From the NCBI GenBank assembly GCA_027886185.1, contig WOAB01000093.1:5394001-5458000 (forward strand): 64,000 bases of DNA, read 5' to 3'. The notes under the pieces were generated by a model. The model was not told the origin of the DNA, did no database searches, and was given only the letters and a program-made list of their open reading frames with translations. This DNA is from Rheum nobile (lineage: Eukaryota > Streptophyta > Magnoliopsida > Caryophyllales > Polygonaceae). Both the position numbers and the translations under genes were made by a program. Positions 1 to 10,513 of the stretch are shown here, piece by piece. Each line of letters begins with the position of its first letter. Positions within the stretch are counted from its first letter, which is position 1.

Positions 1-1886
1 AGAAGAGACTCCGTCAGCACAATCTCTTCTAAAGGGCCCACTATATATCTTGTGGGCCATCATATATTCTTTGTGACCCTTTTGGTTACATGATTTGTTT
101 GTTTGTATTTTTTGCATGAAATTAGGAGATGATAGTTGGTTGAATTAGCCAAATAGGTACATTTTCCTGTTTCCTAAAAAGCATGCTTCTCTTAAAGCCT
201 TTTTCTTTGAATAAAATAAGATGCCCACATATTAAGCCCTGCAACTAACTTTATAACGTCTTTGGTTATATAATGCTTTTTAACATGTCATAATATAAGG
301 TCATGGATTTTGAATTGGAAGTATTCTTCCCCATGTTTGATGCAACCTGAACACAAGCCTTTTTGTTTGAGTGGAAAATCAGCTTCCCTTGCTTTTAGGT
401 GTTTTCTAGGCAATCCTCTTTTCTTGTTTTGCAGAGGTGTTTAACATAACAAACTTTACCTAAGGATATATCATGTGTTTGGTGGGATTTGATGTCATCA
501 GAGGCTACTCACGTGCAAGTGAAGTGACCCTAAATAATTAAAAAAAAAAAAAAAAACTCCCCTGCTGGAATTCATGAGTGAAAAGGTAAAAACAAGGGAG
601 AAAAGAACAAGAAATCACAACTTTGATCTGGGTAAAGGTTGGAAGATATAACAGGATATGATGAGAGCAATATATTCTCAGGCCCATCTATATTTGTATT
701 CTGTCAAATGGGCAAGCATCCACTTCATTCCCAAGTGCAAAATTGTCCTTTTGGATGGCTAGAATCTTCACAATGCCCATAAAGCCCCCTGCTTTCTTCT
801 ATGATCTTCTTTCAATCTTCCATTTTCTGACTACTTTTTCCCATTTTGTCCCTCTCCTTTTGGTTGCATGCAGGGGCTACAAGTAGTGTGTCGAAGTATT
901 CTTCTAAACTCCCTTTGCACAAGATTGTCCTGACCCATAACTAAACCATTTACATCATCCTTTTAGAAGATTTCACTCTCATAATTTTCGTTGCTCTCTA
1001 TCTTTGTTTGTGTTTTAATTCTTTTGATCCATACAATCATGATTGTTGTAGCCTAATTTTATTGCCAAGATCTTTGTTTGTTTTATTCCTACACAAGTAC
1101 ACAGAGTCCTACTGCTATAATATTTTTCTCCTTTCTTTTCCCTATTGCAATAACCATGTATTATATCTCCATTTTTTTTCCATTTGGGTATCAAAGAAGT
1201 AAAGTTCATCTACAAATGTCAAATGGTGTTGAAAACTACAACTACAATCTTGTTGCTGAACAGTGTAGAATGAGATAGGATATTATATTGTTCATCAATC
1301 ATCATTCTTAATGGCGTACGGGATACCAGAGAAGTTTGAATACAATACAATTATGAAAACATGAATGATAATAAGACATAAATTGTTCTCCTTGAAGCCA
1401 AATGGGAAAAGATATGGAACTTACCTGATGAAGCAAGCTAGCAACAGAGTTGTGAAGAGTGAAATTTAGGGAAATACTGTTAAAAAATGGTACTCTTTGT
1501 TTGAGAATAGATGTCATTTTAGTTATTGATGCAAATTTTAAGAGTGTCATCATTTAGTCTAATTTTTTTTTTACTTTTAGTTACTTTTCTACCTACACTT
1601 TTTGTATGTTTATTTTTAAGTCAATGAATAGAGAGATAGGATATTAAAGTGAACAAAAAATTGGAAATTTTTTCCAAAATATTCCCTAAACTAGAAGGAT
1701 GAACCCCTATGAAAAAAGTTAAACTAGTGCCTAAAAAAAATTATTACTAAATACAGTATGAGATTTTTATTGTGTACTCATGGACAAACAATAGAAAAAT
1801 CTTATACTTAATATTAACTAGAATGACAAATATTAATAAACAAGATTTTAAGGCTAAAATAACATATATATATATATATATATACA
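1..1886. other. AT-rich intergenic sequence
   Basis: I see no gene in this stretch. All open frames are short and resemble no family I know. It has a poly-A tract at about 540-556 and a (TA)n run at about 1864-1884 that abuts the left end of the Mutator-like element. The rest is AT-rich and probably non-coding. Distant promoter elements cannot be excluded. Confidence 0.6.
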
Positions 1887-1985
1887 AATCTATGCTCTAG
1901 TAAAACAGGCTCTTATAGTGAAACGGGTGAATGATTCTAGTGTGTTGGATGAGAGGATAATAGATGGTTGTGATTTAATAATGGA
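1887..1985 (+). repeat. Left terminal inverted repeat of the Mutator-like element
   Basis: This segment pairs with the right end at about 4140-4236. Shared blocks include TAAAAC, CTCTTAT, GTGAAACG and GATGGTTG in the same order with few gaps. I estimate roughly 70 percent identity by eye over 85 bp. Confidence 0.6.
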
Positions 1986-2281
1986 TTCTCTAATTTTATA
2001 TGGTGGATGTGACCACACCAGATCCCCTCAAATCCTAAAATTAAAGGATTATAATATTCACCAAATCCCCTCAACTTCCTCTTTTAATCTCTCCCTCTCC
2101 CTCTCTCTCGTTTCTCTCATCTGTCTTCCTCTTCCATGCTCTCTCATCTGTCTTCCCGTCCGCCGCTTCGCTTGTAGGTTGCATCTGAACCGGTCTCCGG
2201 TCTGAAGATAGGAGTCGGAGATCGCGGTTTCGGCGACGGCGGGCAGCCCCAACTGCTTCTTCTTTTTTCGCAGTTTACAAC

Positions 2282-2992
2282 ATGCTCGGAAGTTGCCCGT
2301 GCTGCCCGTTCTTCGGTCGCCGCTGCTCCGCCGCCGATGATGACGATGATCCCACCGTCGATCGCGATCCAGTTCTTCTGGTGCCAGGTATCGGAGGTTC
2401 GATGCTGAGTTCGAGGAAGAAGAAGTCAGGATCCGAGACACGAGTTTGGGTCCGGATTTGGCTAGCGGCTTTGGAGTTCAAGAATAAGCTATGGTCTCTT
2501 TACAATCCTGAAACCGGTCTCTCTCTCTGCTCTTAATTTTAGTTTAAGTGACTTGGATTTGCCTTTCAACAGATTGATTGCTTGGAACTTCGTGTTTTTT
2601 GTTCTTAATTTTTTTTCTTCTGCAAGCGAAACTAAGAAATCGGAATAGGCTCAAGATGAAATTTTAAATTGATTGTGTTGTTAAGCAACTCAGGTTACAC
2701 GGAAGAGTTGGACGATGACTCGGAGATTATAGTGCCAAATGATGACTTTGGGTTGTACGTCATTGACATTTTGGATCCTTCACTGGTGAGATTTCTTGTA
2801 ATGATGCTTCAATCAAACTGTTGTATTTCCTGATTTGATTATCATCTGATGATGCTGTTAATTTTTTTTCAATGTTTTGTCCAGTTTGTAAAAGTTATGT
2901 ATTTGAGCGAGGTATATTATTTCCATGACATGATTGATATGCTGCTTGACTGTGGATACAAGCGAAATTGTTGTGTGATATGCATTCTGTGA
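2282..2992 (+). pseudogene. LCAT3: 5' fragment of an LCAT3-like phospholipase A1 gene
   Basis: Three exons can be joined: 2282-2516, 2694-2785 and 2885-2965, with GT-AG introns of 177 and 99 bp (phases 1 and 0). The predicted start is MLGSCPCCPF, followed by DRDPVLLVPGIGGSML, RVWVRIWLA, LWSLYNPETGYTEELDDDSE, VIDILDPSL and YYFHDMIDMLLDCGYKR. This matches the N-terminal quarter of plant LCAT3 (phospholipase A1 of the lecithin:cholesterol acyltransferase-like family), including the PGIGGS oxyanion-region motif. Homology stops after GYKR. The frame then enters a tandem repeat and ends at TGA 2990-2992. The GHSMG nucleophile region and the catalytic Asp and His are absent, so it cannot be an active lipase. 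A 5'UTR-like CT-rich leader (about 2080-2281) was captured too. It lies between inverted repeats, so I read it as transposon-captured. Confidence 0.8.
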
Positions 2993-3690
2993 TTATGGAT
3001 TATGTTTATGGCCGTGAATGTGATATTCAGTTGTATGGAAGAGATATGCATTTTCCATACAGTGATATGCAGAATATACTTGTGTGATATGTAATTTGTA
3101 ATTATGGATTATTTCCTTGGTCGTGAATATGATATTCATTTGTGTGTATGGGATATGCATTTTCCATAAATTGATATGCATAATATACTTGTATGATATG
3201 CAATTTTTTATGATAGATTATTTCATTGGTTGTGATTGTGATATTCATTTGTGTGGATGAGTTATGCATTTTCTATACATTGATATGCATAATAAGCCAC
3301 GGGCACGGAAAGGGAGCCGCGGGCGCGGCCAAGGAAGATCTCGCTGAGTGATATTCTCGTTAGAAGCTGAGAAGAACAAGTCGCGGGCGCGGAAAGGAAG
3401 CCGCGGGCGTGACCAAGGAAGATCTCGCTGAGTCCGGCCATGCAATTATGTGGATGGGATATGCATTTATTGTACAGTGATATGCAGAATATACTTGTAT
3501 GATATGCAATTTGTAATTATGGATTATTTCCTTGGCCGTAAATATGATATTCATTTGTGTGGATGAGATATGCATTTTTTGTACAGTGATATGCAAAATA
3601 TACTTGTATGATATGCAATTTTTCTCTCTCCAATCTCCTTCTCCTTCTCCTTGTACAGTGATATGCATAATATACTTGTATGTTTTAAAT
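2974..3690 (+). repeat. Tandem array of about 110-bp units rich in GATATGCA
   Basis: Units begin at about 2976, 3087 and 3197 and resume after an insert at about 3445. Each has the order GATATGCAAT, ATTATGGATTATTTC, TTGG..GTGAATATGATATTC, TTTGTGTGGATG, GATATGCATTTT and ATACTTGT. The array starts exactly where LCAT3 homology ends. Two isolated GATATGCA words recur at about 3908-3935. A GC-rich insert interrupts the array. Confidence 0.75.
3296..3440 (+). repeat. GC-rich duplicated insert inside the tandem array
   Basis: This insert of about 145 bp breaks the AT-rich array. It holds two copies of a block containing GCGGGCGCGGAAAGG, then a palindromic CCGCGGGCG core, then CCAAGGAAGATCTCGCTGAG. 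The copies are separated by about 50 bp. The palindromic cores resemble the GC clusters of the LTR elements farther right. Its base composition is very unlike its surroundings. Confidence 0.6.
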
Positions 3691-4139
3691 TGGAATATCA
3701 ATTACCACAATGTGCATATATGTTCAATGTTTTTGAATATCAGTATATATACGATTGACCATGATCACGAATAACAATTATTCGATAATGTGCTTTGATA
3801 TTAACACATTGTATTTCAGTTCAATCGATGCATTATATACGATGGAACATGAACAAGATTAACATATATGCAAATTATATATAACAATATTCATCTTTTT
3901 TGTGTCGATATGCAGATTTTTTGTGTCGATATGCAAAACGGTTTAGAAATTTTTGGACCGAAGCTCTGCGTGGAAGATGGTGGTGAATAACTGCCTATTT
4001 TGGAGGATCTACGTTTTCTCTCTCCAATCTCTTTCTAACTGCCTATTTTGGAGGTTTTTAATTTTTAGAAATTTAGAAAATCAGTAGGGATATTCTATCC
4101 CATGAAAATCGCCCCATACACCCTTATTATACTCTCCAA

Positions 4140-4236
4140 ATCCAACCATCCAATACTCTTAATCCGACGCTCCATAATTATACACTCGTTTCACCATAAG
4201 AGTCGTTTTAAGAGTCGTTTTACCTGAGCGTGCCTC
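4140..4236 (-). repeat. Right terminal inverted repeat of the Mutator-like element
   Basis: This is the inverted counterpart of 1887-1985. It carries an extra tandem copy of a 12-bp block containing AAGAGTCGTTTT that the left copy lacks. It is followed by (TA)n, as on the left side. Confidence 0.6.
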
Positions 4237-4794
4237 TATATATATACGTGTATATATATATATATATGTACGGAGGGATTAGTAAAAAGTACTTAACCCC
4301 ATGTCTAAACTCTTACCAGGAGGATTGTCAAAAATGTATGAGGGCATTAAAGACAAGTCGGTGTGCAGGTTCCCAATGTGCACAAGGATGACATCATGCC
4401 CAACCATATCCACATCATTATTAATACCATGAAAACATAGGTATGTATCACATATGTATATACTTGTACTACTACGTTTCTGCAGATCATGTTGTATGAA
4501 TTCCTGAATATTGCTTACATGATAACATTATAGTGTCTTAATAGTGATTTTACCAGGGGAATGTGAAAACAAACAGAAATGCCTTTTCTTTGTTCTGTTA
4601 CCTGAATGAAACAAAGTGACAAATGGGTGGAGAGTAGGTAAGTGGTGAACTGGTGGGTAATTGGTAAAATTTTGGAGGGTCATGTCTTATCAATCCAATC
4701 TATTATCTTATCTATTGTTTGGAAGTGAAATTTTGCAGGATTTTAAGTTTTCTGCATTCCTAAAAAAAATAGAACAAGAATTTGTACGAACTTA
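4237..4794. other. Intergenic sequence
   Basis: A (TA)n tract at 4237-4266 follows the Mutator-like element. I recognise nothing in the rest. Confidence 0.5.
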
Positions 4795-5028
4795 GGGTTT
4801 GTTAGATTATGGAGTTTATCAAATTTTTTTTATTTATAAATAGTTGATAAATAGAATTATATAAAAAAATTTTTTGATAAAATGTGATTTTTATGAATAT
4901 GTGTGTATTTTATTAAAAAAGTGTGAGTAGTGAAAAAAAATTATATTACACGTTTATTGAAATATATAAAAATAAAGTTTTTGAATAAAGTTTTTATAAA
5001 TAATAAACATACCAAGCCAAACAAAGCC
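4795..5028. mobile_element. Probable Tourist-like MITE (PIF/Harbinger type)
   Basis: The ends are GGGTTTGTTAG and, as reverse complement, GGCTTTGTTTGG, about 9 of 13 bases alike. They are flanked by TTA at 4792-4794 and 5029-5031, the usual PIF/Harbinger target duplication. The interior is AT-rich with no coding capacity. The TIR match is modest, so the call is tentative. Confidence 0.5.
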
Positions 5029-5309
5029 TTAGTACACGTTTGATTATAAAAAGAATTTGGAAAAGCTTTACGGTGCCGACTTCCCACCATAACCCTTTCC
5101 ACTTTTCCAGCCAGTTCCCTTATTCTACCATATCTTTCACATACTAAAATCATCTTATGATATTGAGTTTCACTGCCCGCTCATGATTTTGGTATAACAA
5201 GCACCATGTTTTTTGTGCTAGTCATATTACGAGCCCAACAAATTGAGGAATTTTTATCGGAGAACCAATTGTCAAGTTTGAAGTTCGCTGAATAATCTTC
5301 ATTCGGAAT

Positions 5310-5584
5310 TAGGGCTGAGCACGGGTTGAGAAAACCGAACCCGAATCCGACCCGAAAAATCCGATCCGAACCCGAACCCACATGACTTCGGTTCGGGTTT
5401 CGGTCTGAATTTATTAGGATTTCGGGTTCGGTTCGGGTTCGATTTTTAGTGTGTTTTTATATACGAATGCTGTTTTGGCCCGAACCCGATCCGAACCGAA
5501 CCCGAACATTCGGTTCGGTCTTCGGTCCCATTTTTTGGGGATTTCGGGCTTTTCGGGTCGGGTTTAAGCCCATGCTCAGCCCTA
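5310..5584. mobile_element. Non-autonomous hAT element with GGTTCGGG word repeats
   Basis: The termini TAGGGCTGAGCACGGG and (reverse complement of the right end) TAGGGCTGAGCATGGG form a near-perfect inverted repeat. The 8-bp target duplication TTCGGAAT is exact at 5302-5309 and 5585-5592, as expected for hAT. The 275-bp interior is built from many near-copies of CCGAACCCGA in both orientations, such as GGTTCGGGTT. There is no coding capacity. Confidence 0.88.
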
Positions 5585-5636
5585 TTCGGAATTGCCTACG
5601 CAAAAACAAAAAATAATCAATAATTACCGCAAAGAA

Positions 5637-6350
5637 GAATTAAATTGGAATTAGTACGAGAACTAAATTGAAATTAGTATGAGAATTAAACTAGAATTGG
5701 TACGCAACTAAAAGAAAATGCGCACACATACCAAAAGCATATGGGTAGGGTATGAAAACCCCCCACTAATCCTACGCAAAACCCTAGGCATAAAAACACA
5801 TCTTTGCAAAACTATTTGAGGCTTGCAAATTTAGAAAACATTACTTAAATGTAACACTAAAAATCTCTAGCAAGCTCATACTTTTGTGTTAATTAAAATC
5901 ATACAACACTAAGTCAAACCAAGAAAACTATTTTTTTTTTTGCTAACTTAATATCAAACTCTTAAAACATTGTAATAAACTTTGTCTAATACTTAAATCA
6001 AATCATAGATAGAACAAACTTGCTTTGTTACTAATTAAGTTAATATGAAAATCATAAAACATAAAAACTGTGTGTAATATATATCAAATTATACAACACT
6101 AAATGAAATCGTACATAGATAGAACACTATCTTGCATAAAATCAAAATCATAAAACTTTGCTATTAATTTTGTGTAATACTTAATCAAAGTATATAACAT
6201 TTAAATCAAAACATAGATAGAAACACTTTGTTACTAACTAAAGACTAACTTACTTTGATACTAACTTAATATCAAAATCATGAACATTGTAATAATTTTG
6301 TTTGTAATACTTAATCAAATGAACAACAATATTCAAATCATTAAACACTA
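5637..6350. repeat. Degenerate AT-rich repeats
   Basis: Three copies of a roughly 23-bp unit (GARAAYTAAATTGRAATTAG type) lie at about 5637-5706. From about 5960 to 6320 a longer motif of about 100 bp recurs four times in degraded form, with GTGTAATACTTAATCAAA followed by ATAGATAGAACA. No coding potential is seen. Confidence 0.5.
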
Positions 6351-6356
6351 ACTTAC

Positions 6357-6701
6357 ATTGATTAGTATTTAATTAATGGCCTACACACTATCAAATTAAG
6401 AACTTTTGTATAATAAAACAAATTTAATTATCCTAAACCATTGATTAGTATTTAATTAATGGCCGAAACTTGAAACTCTACTTCTACTTAGTATTTTCAA
6501 ACTTAATCAACGAGTACTTTGATAATATCATAGTCATGTGAATACATTTTTTCAATGATCGGAACTTGAAATTCACCACAAAAATTTATTCCCGGTTCTA
6601 CAAATTTAATTATCCTAAACCATTGATTAGTATTTTCAAACTTATGCGCAACACATAAAAAATTATTCAATGGTCGGAACTTGAAACTCTACTTCTACTT
6701 A
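6357..6701. repeat. Local duplicated blocks
   Basis: The block CATTGATTAGTATTTAATTA occurs at about 6357 and again at 6439. AACTTGAAACTCTACTTCTA occurs at about 6466 and 6677, and ATTATCCTAAACCATTGATT at about 6426 and 6607. These are short segmental duplications next to the MITE at 6702, whose TTA target lies in the second copy of the CTACTTCTACTTA block. Confidence 0.65.
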
Positions 6702-6863
6702 GGGCTCGTTCAGTTGAAATTTATTTTAACTAGTTGAAGTTCCATTTTACCTTGATTTGCTTCAACTAGTTGAAGTAAAATGGTAATGTCCTCCCCCAAC
6801 ATTACCATTTTGCTTAAATTTCAACTAGTTGAAGTTTCATTCTTTCTTTTACCGAACGAACAC
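6702..6863. mobile_element. Tourist-like MITE
   Basis: The ends GGGCTCGTTCAGT and (reverse complement) GTGTTCGTTCGGT are inverted repeats of the type common in Tourist/PIF-Harbinger MITEs. Both sides carry TTA (6699-6701 and 6864-6866). The 162-bp body has the inverted block TTCAACTAGTTGAAG and ACTTCAACTAGTTGAA and can fold into long hairpins. It has no coding capacity. Confidence 0.75.
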
Positions 6864-6866
6864 TTA

Positions 6867-8480
6867 GTGTGTAGAAGTACACTTTCAGGTTCTACTTTTT
6901 CTACGTTTTAACAAAAAAAAAAACTTACTTAAATGCGTTAAGTATACTTTTAACTATTTGAAAAATATAATTATTAAAAAGTTACGGATATTAAAAAGTT
7001 ATGGGTTAGATAAAAAATCAGTAACAAATTGATGAATAGCCAAGAAATCTCAATACACAGCCCCCACCTGTCAAATTACTGCTGGTAAATGGTTTGAAGT
7101 GACACACATCTGCAACACTATTCAGTCTCCCTCTAGCTATTTGTTGTTGTTGTTGCTGCTGCCGCTGCCGGTGTTGATGAACTTGGGAAAACGGGGAAGG
7201 AGCTTAACAGGATAAAGAAAAAAGCAGTTTGAAACATTCCTCAGAAGGAAATATATATGCGCACCAGTTCTATATACATCTGGTTTATATTGGATTACAA
7301 TACACTGTAGATATATTTGTGTACAGTTCTACTGATTGGACGTATCAAGAACAATAGGAAGGAGACATGTAACCCTTGGTTTCAAAGACAAACTAAGCTG
7401 CCGTATTATACAAGCACTATCTATTTCAGGTGTTCACTTAAATAAAATAGAGTAGTAGTTATTGAGATGTAGAGAAAAATGTACATTAAACACCTTGGAA
7501 AGTACTCAATTTGTTTAATAATATATATCATTTCAACATTCGATACGATAATTAACAAATTAATTAACTTTCTCATTTTTTTTAAAAAGGGAAAATTTGC
7601 ATAAAAAAGTAATATGTGCAATTTTTAAAACTAAAATGACTATTTTTTTCTGAACGTGTGGAGTATTATTTATCTTATAATAATTTGACAATTTGCATAT
7701 TTAACTTTTGGAGGAAAAAACGCTTTTTAATGGGATAAAATGCCCAAGACTTTTTAAAAAAATTTATAAAATCATGGTGCGCGTAATAATTTAATATGAA
7801 GTTGGCCAATGCTTTAACTGTATTTGTTTGATAAATATTTTTATAAAAACTTTTTTACTTATAATATAATTTTTATAAAAAAAATGGTCTTTAAAATTTT
7901 AAAATTTGAGTGGTATAAAAAATATAAAGAAAATAAATAATTTTTTAAAAAAAATAAAAACCCATATAGATTACATTTTTGCAGTTTGAAGGCTAGCAAG
8001 TAGCCCAGCCTTGTCAAACCCATCACACTTGTCAATGTGGAGACAGACAGCTAGCCTTTCACACGTGTGATTCTCTCGTAATAAGTCTAGAATACACAAA
8101 ATGAACTTTACTAATACTGTAATTGATTGTGTATTTTGATCCATGAACTTTTTTCTATTGTAAATGGGTAAACACTTATAAACAAGATGCAAATGACAAA
8201 AAGTTACACAAACAAGGCGGTGGATTTGTAAAATGAAATTGGCAAAAGTCAGTATTTTGTTATATAACAAATATTGCTGGAAAATTGGGGAGTTTTATTG
8301 TTTATAAAAAATGTGACAAGGGTGAGTAAGGGCTAAGTGGTATTGGGTGGGTTGGTTGTAGGCGTAGCAATAAATCACAAAACCCCATGATTTATGCTAA
8401 ATAAATATAAAATAAATACTAGTAAGCTTGTTGGAGTGGGAGGTTTCCCATTTCCGTTAGCTTGAGGTAGTTGAATATTT
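6867..8480. other. AT-rich intergenic sequence
   Basis: No gene is recognised. There is a TTG/CTG microsatellite at about 7141-7170 and several poly-A or poly-T tracts near 7700-7960. Open frames are short and lack family features. Confidence 0.5.
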
Positions 8481-8985
8481 AAGGCTCAATGGAACCTTGA
8501 ACTGGGAAAACCTTAAACACTTAAACTGGTGATCCGATTTCAGTCTGATTCAAAGAACTCACGATTTTTCGCCTGTTTTGATTCGGTTTAGGACCGGTTC
8601 TAAACTCAGTTAAAAAGAAAAGGAAAAATCTTATAAAAAATAAATAAAAAAGCTTTAAAAAATAAAAAGAATCTAAAACTATTTAATGTATTTTTCACTT
8701 TAATTAGAAATATAAAAACATTAGACTTAAAATCTAGTATTAACCTTACACTTTTAATTTAATAATATTTTTTAACCAAGTTGCTAATAATATTTATTGT
8801 GTTTCTTTTTGTTTTTAAATTTTAAGAGTTGAACTGGTGGCTCAAGCCGGTTCGAATCACCAGTTCGACAGTTCAAGGTAACTTGAATCGAAACCTGAAA
8901 CTTCAGAAATCTTAAACCGCCGTTTCGGTTCAAGATTTGGCCTGATTTGACCAGATTCGATGTTATGATTCCGGTTCGAATTTGG
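8481..8985. repeat. GGTTC/GAACC-word rich stretch, possible decayed DNA transposon
   Basis: Both ends of this stretch are rich in GGTTCAAG, GAACCGG and GGTTCGAA words in both orientations, with an AT-rich centre (8620-8820). The word structure recalls the hAT elements at 5310 and 14523. I could not find clean terminal inverted repeats or a target duplication, so the transposon reading is a guess. Confidence 0.3.
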
Positions 8986-9219
8986 ACAAGAAAAACTTTA
9001 GGAAAAAAGAGTTATTTTTTTGCTTTTATTCTCAACCCTTATTTTACATCATGTCAATCTTTCTTCTCTCTTTCCATATATCGAGAATTGAGAAGAGAGG
9101 ACGGAGATGAGTTTGTAACAGCTTGCTTCCTAATTTGTCAGACCCAGGCCTAAAATCAACCAAGTGTGCAGCAGCAACTTGTATTTATTCACCACAAAAC
9201 CAACTCCACTAGTATTGAA

Positions 9220-10513
9220 ATGGGCAATTCTTACTTTTTTGACTATCACCTCCTTCCTCCTCCTTCCTCCTCCTCCAATAACTCCTCTTCTTCTTCTTCT
9301 TCTTCTTCAGTGGCCATGGCTTCTTTTCCTGACATAACTTGTCTATCCATAAATACAAGCTGCTTTGCACCTGCAGGAGAGATCCACATTAATGGACCTC
9401 TCAATCATCATCACCAACATGGAAAAGCTGACTCCTTTCCTATTTGGGGTTACCCTCTCATGGAGAAATGCAATGATGAGGTGGAAGAAGAAGAAGAAGA
9501 AGAAGAAGAGTCCCACCATGATCATGTGTTTAAATCCTTCAACAATAATGAAAAAATCCTGAGGCCTGAAAACTTCCAACTGAGTAAAGAAAATGGGGCC
9601 CAACAACAACAACAACAAGGAGGGTTAAAAGTGTGTGCAAGAGGCCATTGGAGGCCAGCAGAAGACACCAAGCTCAAGGAGCTTGTGGGCATCTATGGCC
9701 CTCAGAACTGGAATCTCATTGCTGAGAAATTGGATGGAAGATCAGGTAAAGATTCAATCTTTTCTTATGATTCACTGTGTATACATATATATGTGGCCTG
9801 TGGGTGCTTGCTTAGTTCATTAAAATGTAATTGCACAAGCCAGGTAAGAGCTGTAGATTGAGATGGTTCAACCAGCTGGATCCAAGGATCAACAGGAAAG
9901 CATTCACAGAGGAAGAAGAAGAGAGGTTGATGCAAGCTCACAGAGTGTATGGCAACAAATGGGCAATGATAGCAAGGCTGTTTCCTGGCAGAACAGACAA
10001 TGCAGTCAAGAACCATTGGCATGTAATCATGGCTAGAAAGTACAGGGAACAGTCCAGCGCTTATAGGAGGAGAAAGCTCATCAGATTACAACAAACTCCA
10101 ACTTCACACTTTCTTCATACTCACCCTCCTTTTGACTTCTTCCCTGGTATCCTCTCCTTTCTTGTTAGTTGCTTTTCTTTAACCTGTTTCTTATGAATGC
10201 GGGTTTATTAATTTCTGGGTTTGCAGTTGACGTCAATGGGCAGCATAACATAATGGGGATTAGGCCAAAGGATGAAGGAGAAACCAAAACCAGCTTCCAC
10301 AACCAACAATCTCCATTGTTGATGGCAATGCAACAGTCATCATCATACTACTACTATAATTGTGACTGTCCTTCTTCTCCTTGTTTAATCCCAGCACCAG
10401 ATCAAGAAATGGGTTCTTCATCAAATGATCAAGTGAGCAGAGATATCAAGCATTTGGAGACAGTCAACTCATCACCTCCATTCATAGACTTCCTTGGTGT
10501 TGGTGCCACATGA
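9220..10513 (+). CDS. MYB105/117: R2R3-MYB transcription factor, MYB105/MYB117 type (subgroup 21)
   Basis: Exons are 9220-9745, 9844-10146 and 10227-10513, joined across GT-AG introns of 98 and 80 bp (both phase 1), giving 371 codons. The ATG at 9220 starts MGNSYFFDYH; the frame is open upstream, but only through non-ATG codons. The N-terminal region has a Ser run, His pairs, an acidic Glu run (about residues 88-98) and a Gln run. The R2 repeat starts GHWRPAEDTKLKELV (about residue 147), and the intron splits GRSG/KSCRLRW, the usual position. R3 has AFTEEEEERLMQAH, GNKWAMIARLFPGRTDN and VKNHWHV. The C-terminus ends PPFIDFLGVGAT, a conserved tail of this group. Arabidopsis relatives LOF1/MYB117 and LOF2/MYB105 act in the nucleus at organ boundaries and in axillary meristem formation. 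Which paralogue this is cannot be settled here. No disabling change is seen. Confidence 0.93.
9285..9309 (+). repeat. TTC/TCC microsatellite coding for a Ser run
   Basis: A pyrimidine trinucleotide tract in exon 1 of the MYB gene encodes consecutive serines. A GAA tract at about 9483-9510 encodes a Glu run in the same exon. Both can vary in length without changing the DNA-binding domain. Confidence 0.8.

Larger units (their letters stand above)
1887..4236 (+). mobile_element. Pack-MULE-like element carrying an LCAT3 gene fragment
   Basis: The two ends form imperfect long terminal inverted repeats. The left end (from about 1893) reads GCTCTAGTAAAACAGGCTCT. The reverse complement of the right end (from about 4229) reads GCTCAGGTAAAACGACTCTT. 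The match continues through GTGAAACGRGTG, a GGAT box and GATGGTTG for about 85 bp, interrupted by small indels and a 12-bp duplication in the right copy. Long inverted repeats around a captured host-gene fragment are typical of Mutator-like Pack-MULEs. Both flanks are (TA)n, so the expected 9-bp target duplication cannot be resolved. No transposase is encoded, so the element would be non-autonomous. The exact ends are uncertain by about 10 bp. Confidence 0.65.

Noticed and set aside
2058..2441. 127-codon minus-strand frame over the LCAT3 start
   Set aside because: It is antisense to exon 1 and the CT-rich leader. The plus strand shows clear LCAT3 homology with splice sites.
2282..2992. LCAT3 as a working host gene
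   Set aside because: Only the first quarter of the protein is present. It ends in a tandem repeat and lies within inverted repeats.
8481..8985. A third complete word-array hAT element
   Set aside because: Word repeats are present, but I could not find matching terminal inverted repeats or an 8-bp duplication.
9166..9219. Upstream extension of the MYB coding region
   Set aside because: The frame is open, but the only starts there are non-ATG. The ATG at 9220 is the first in frame.
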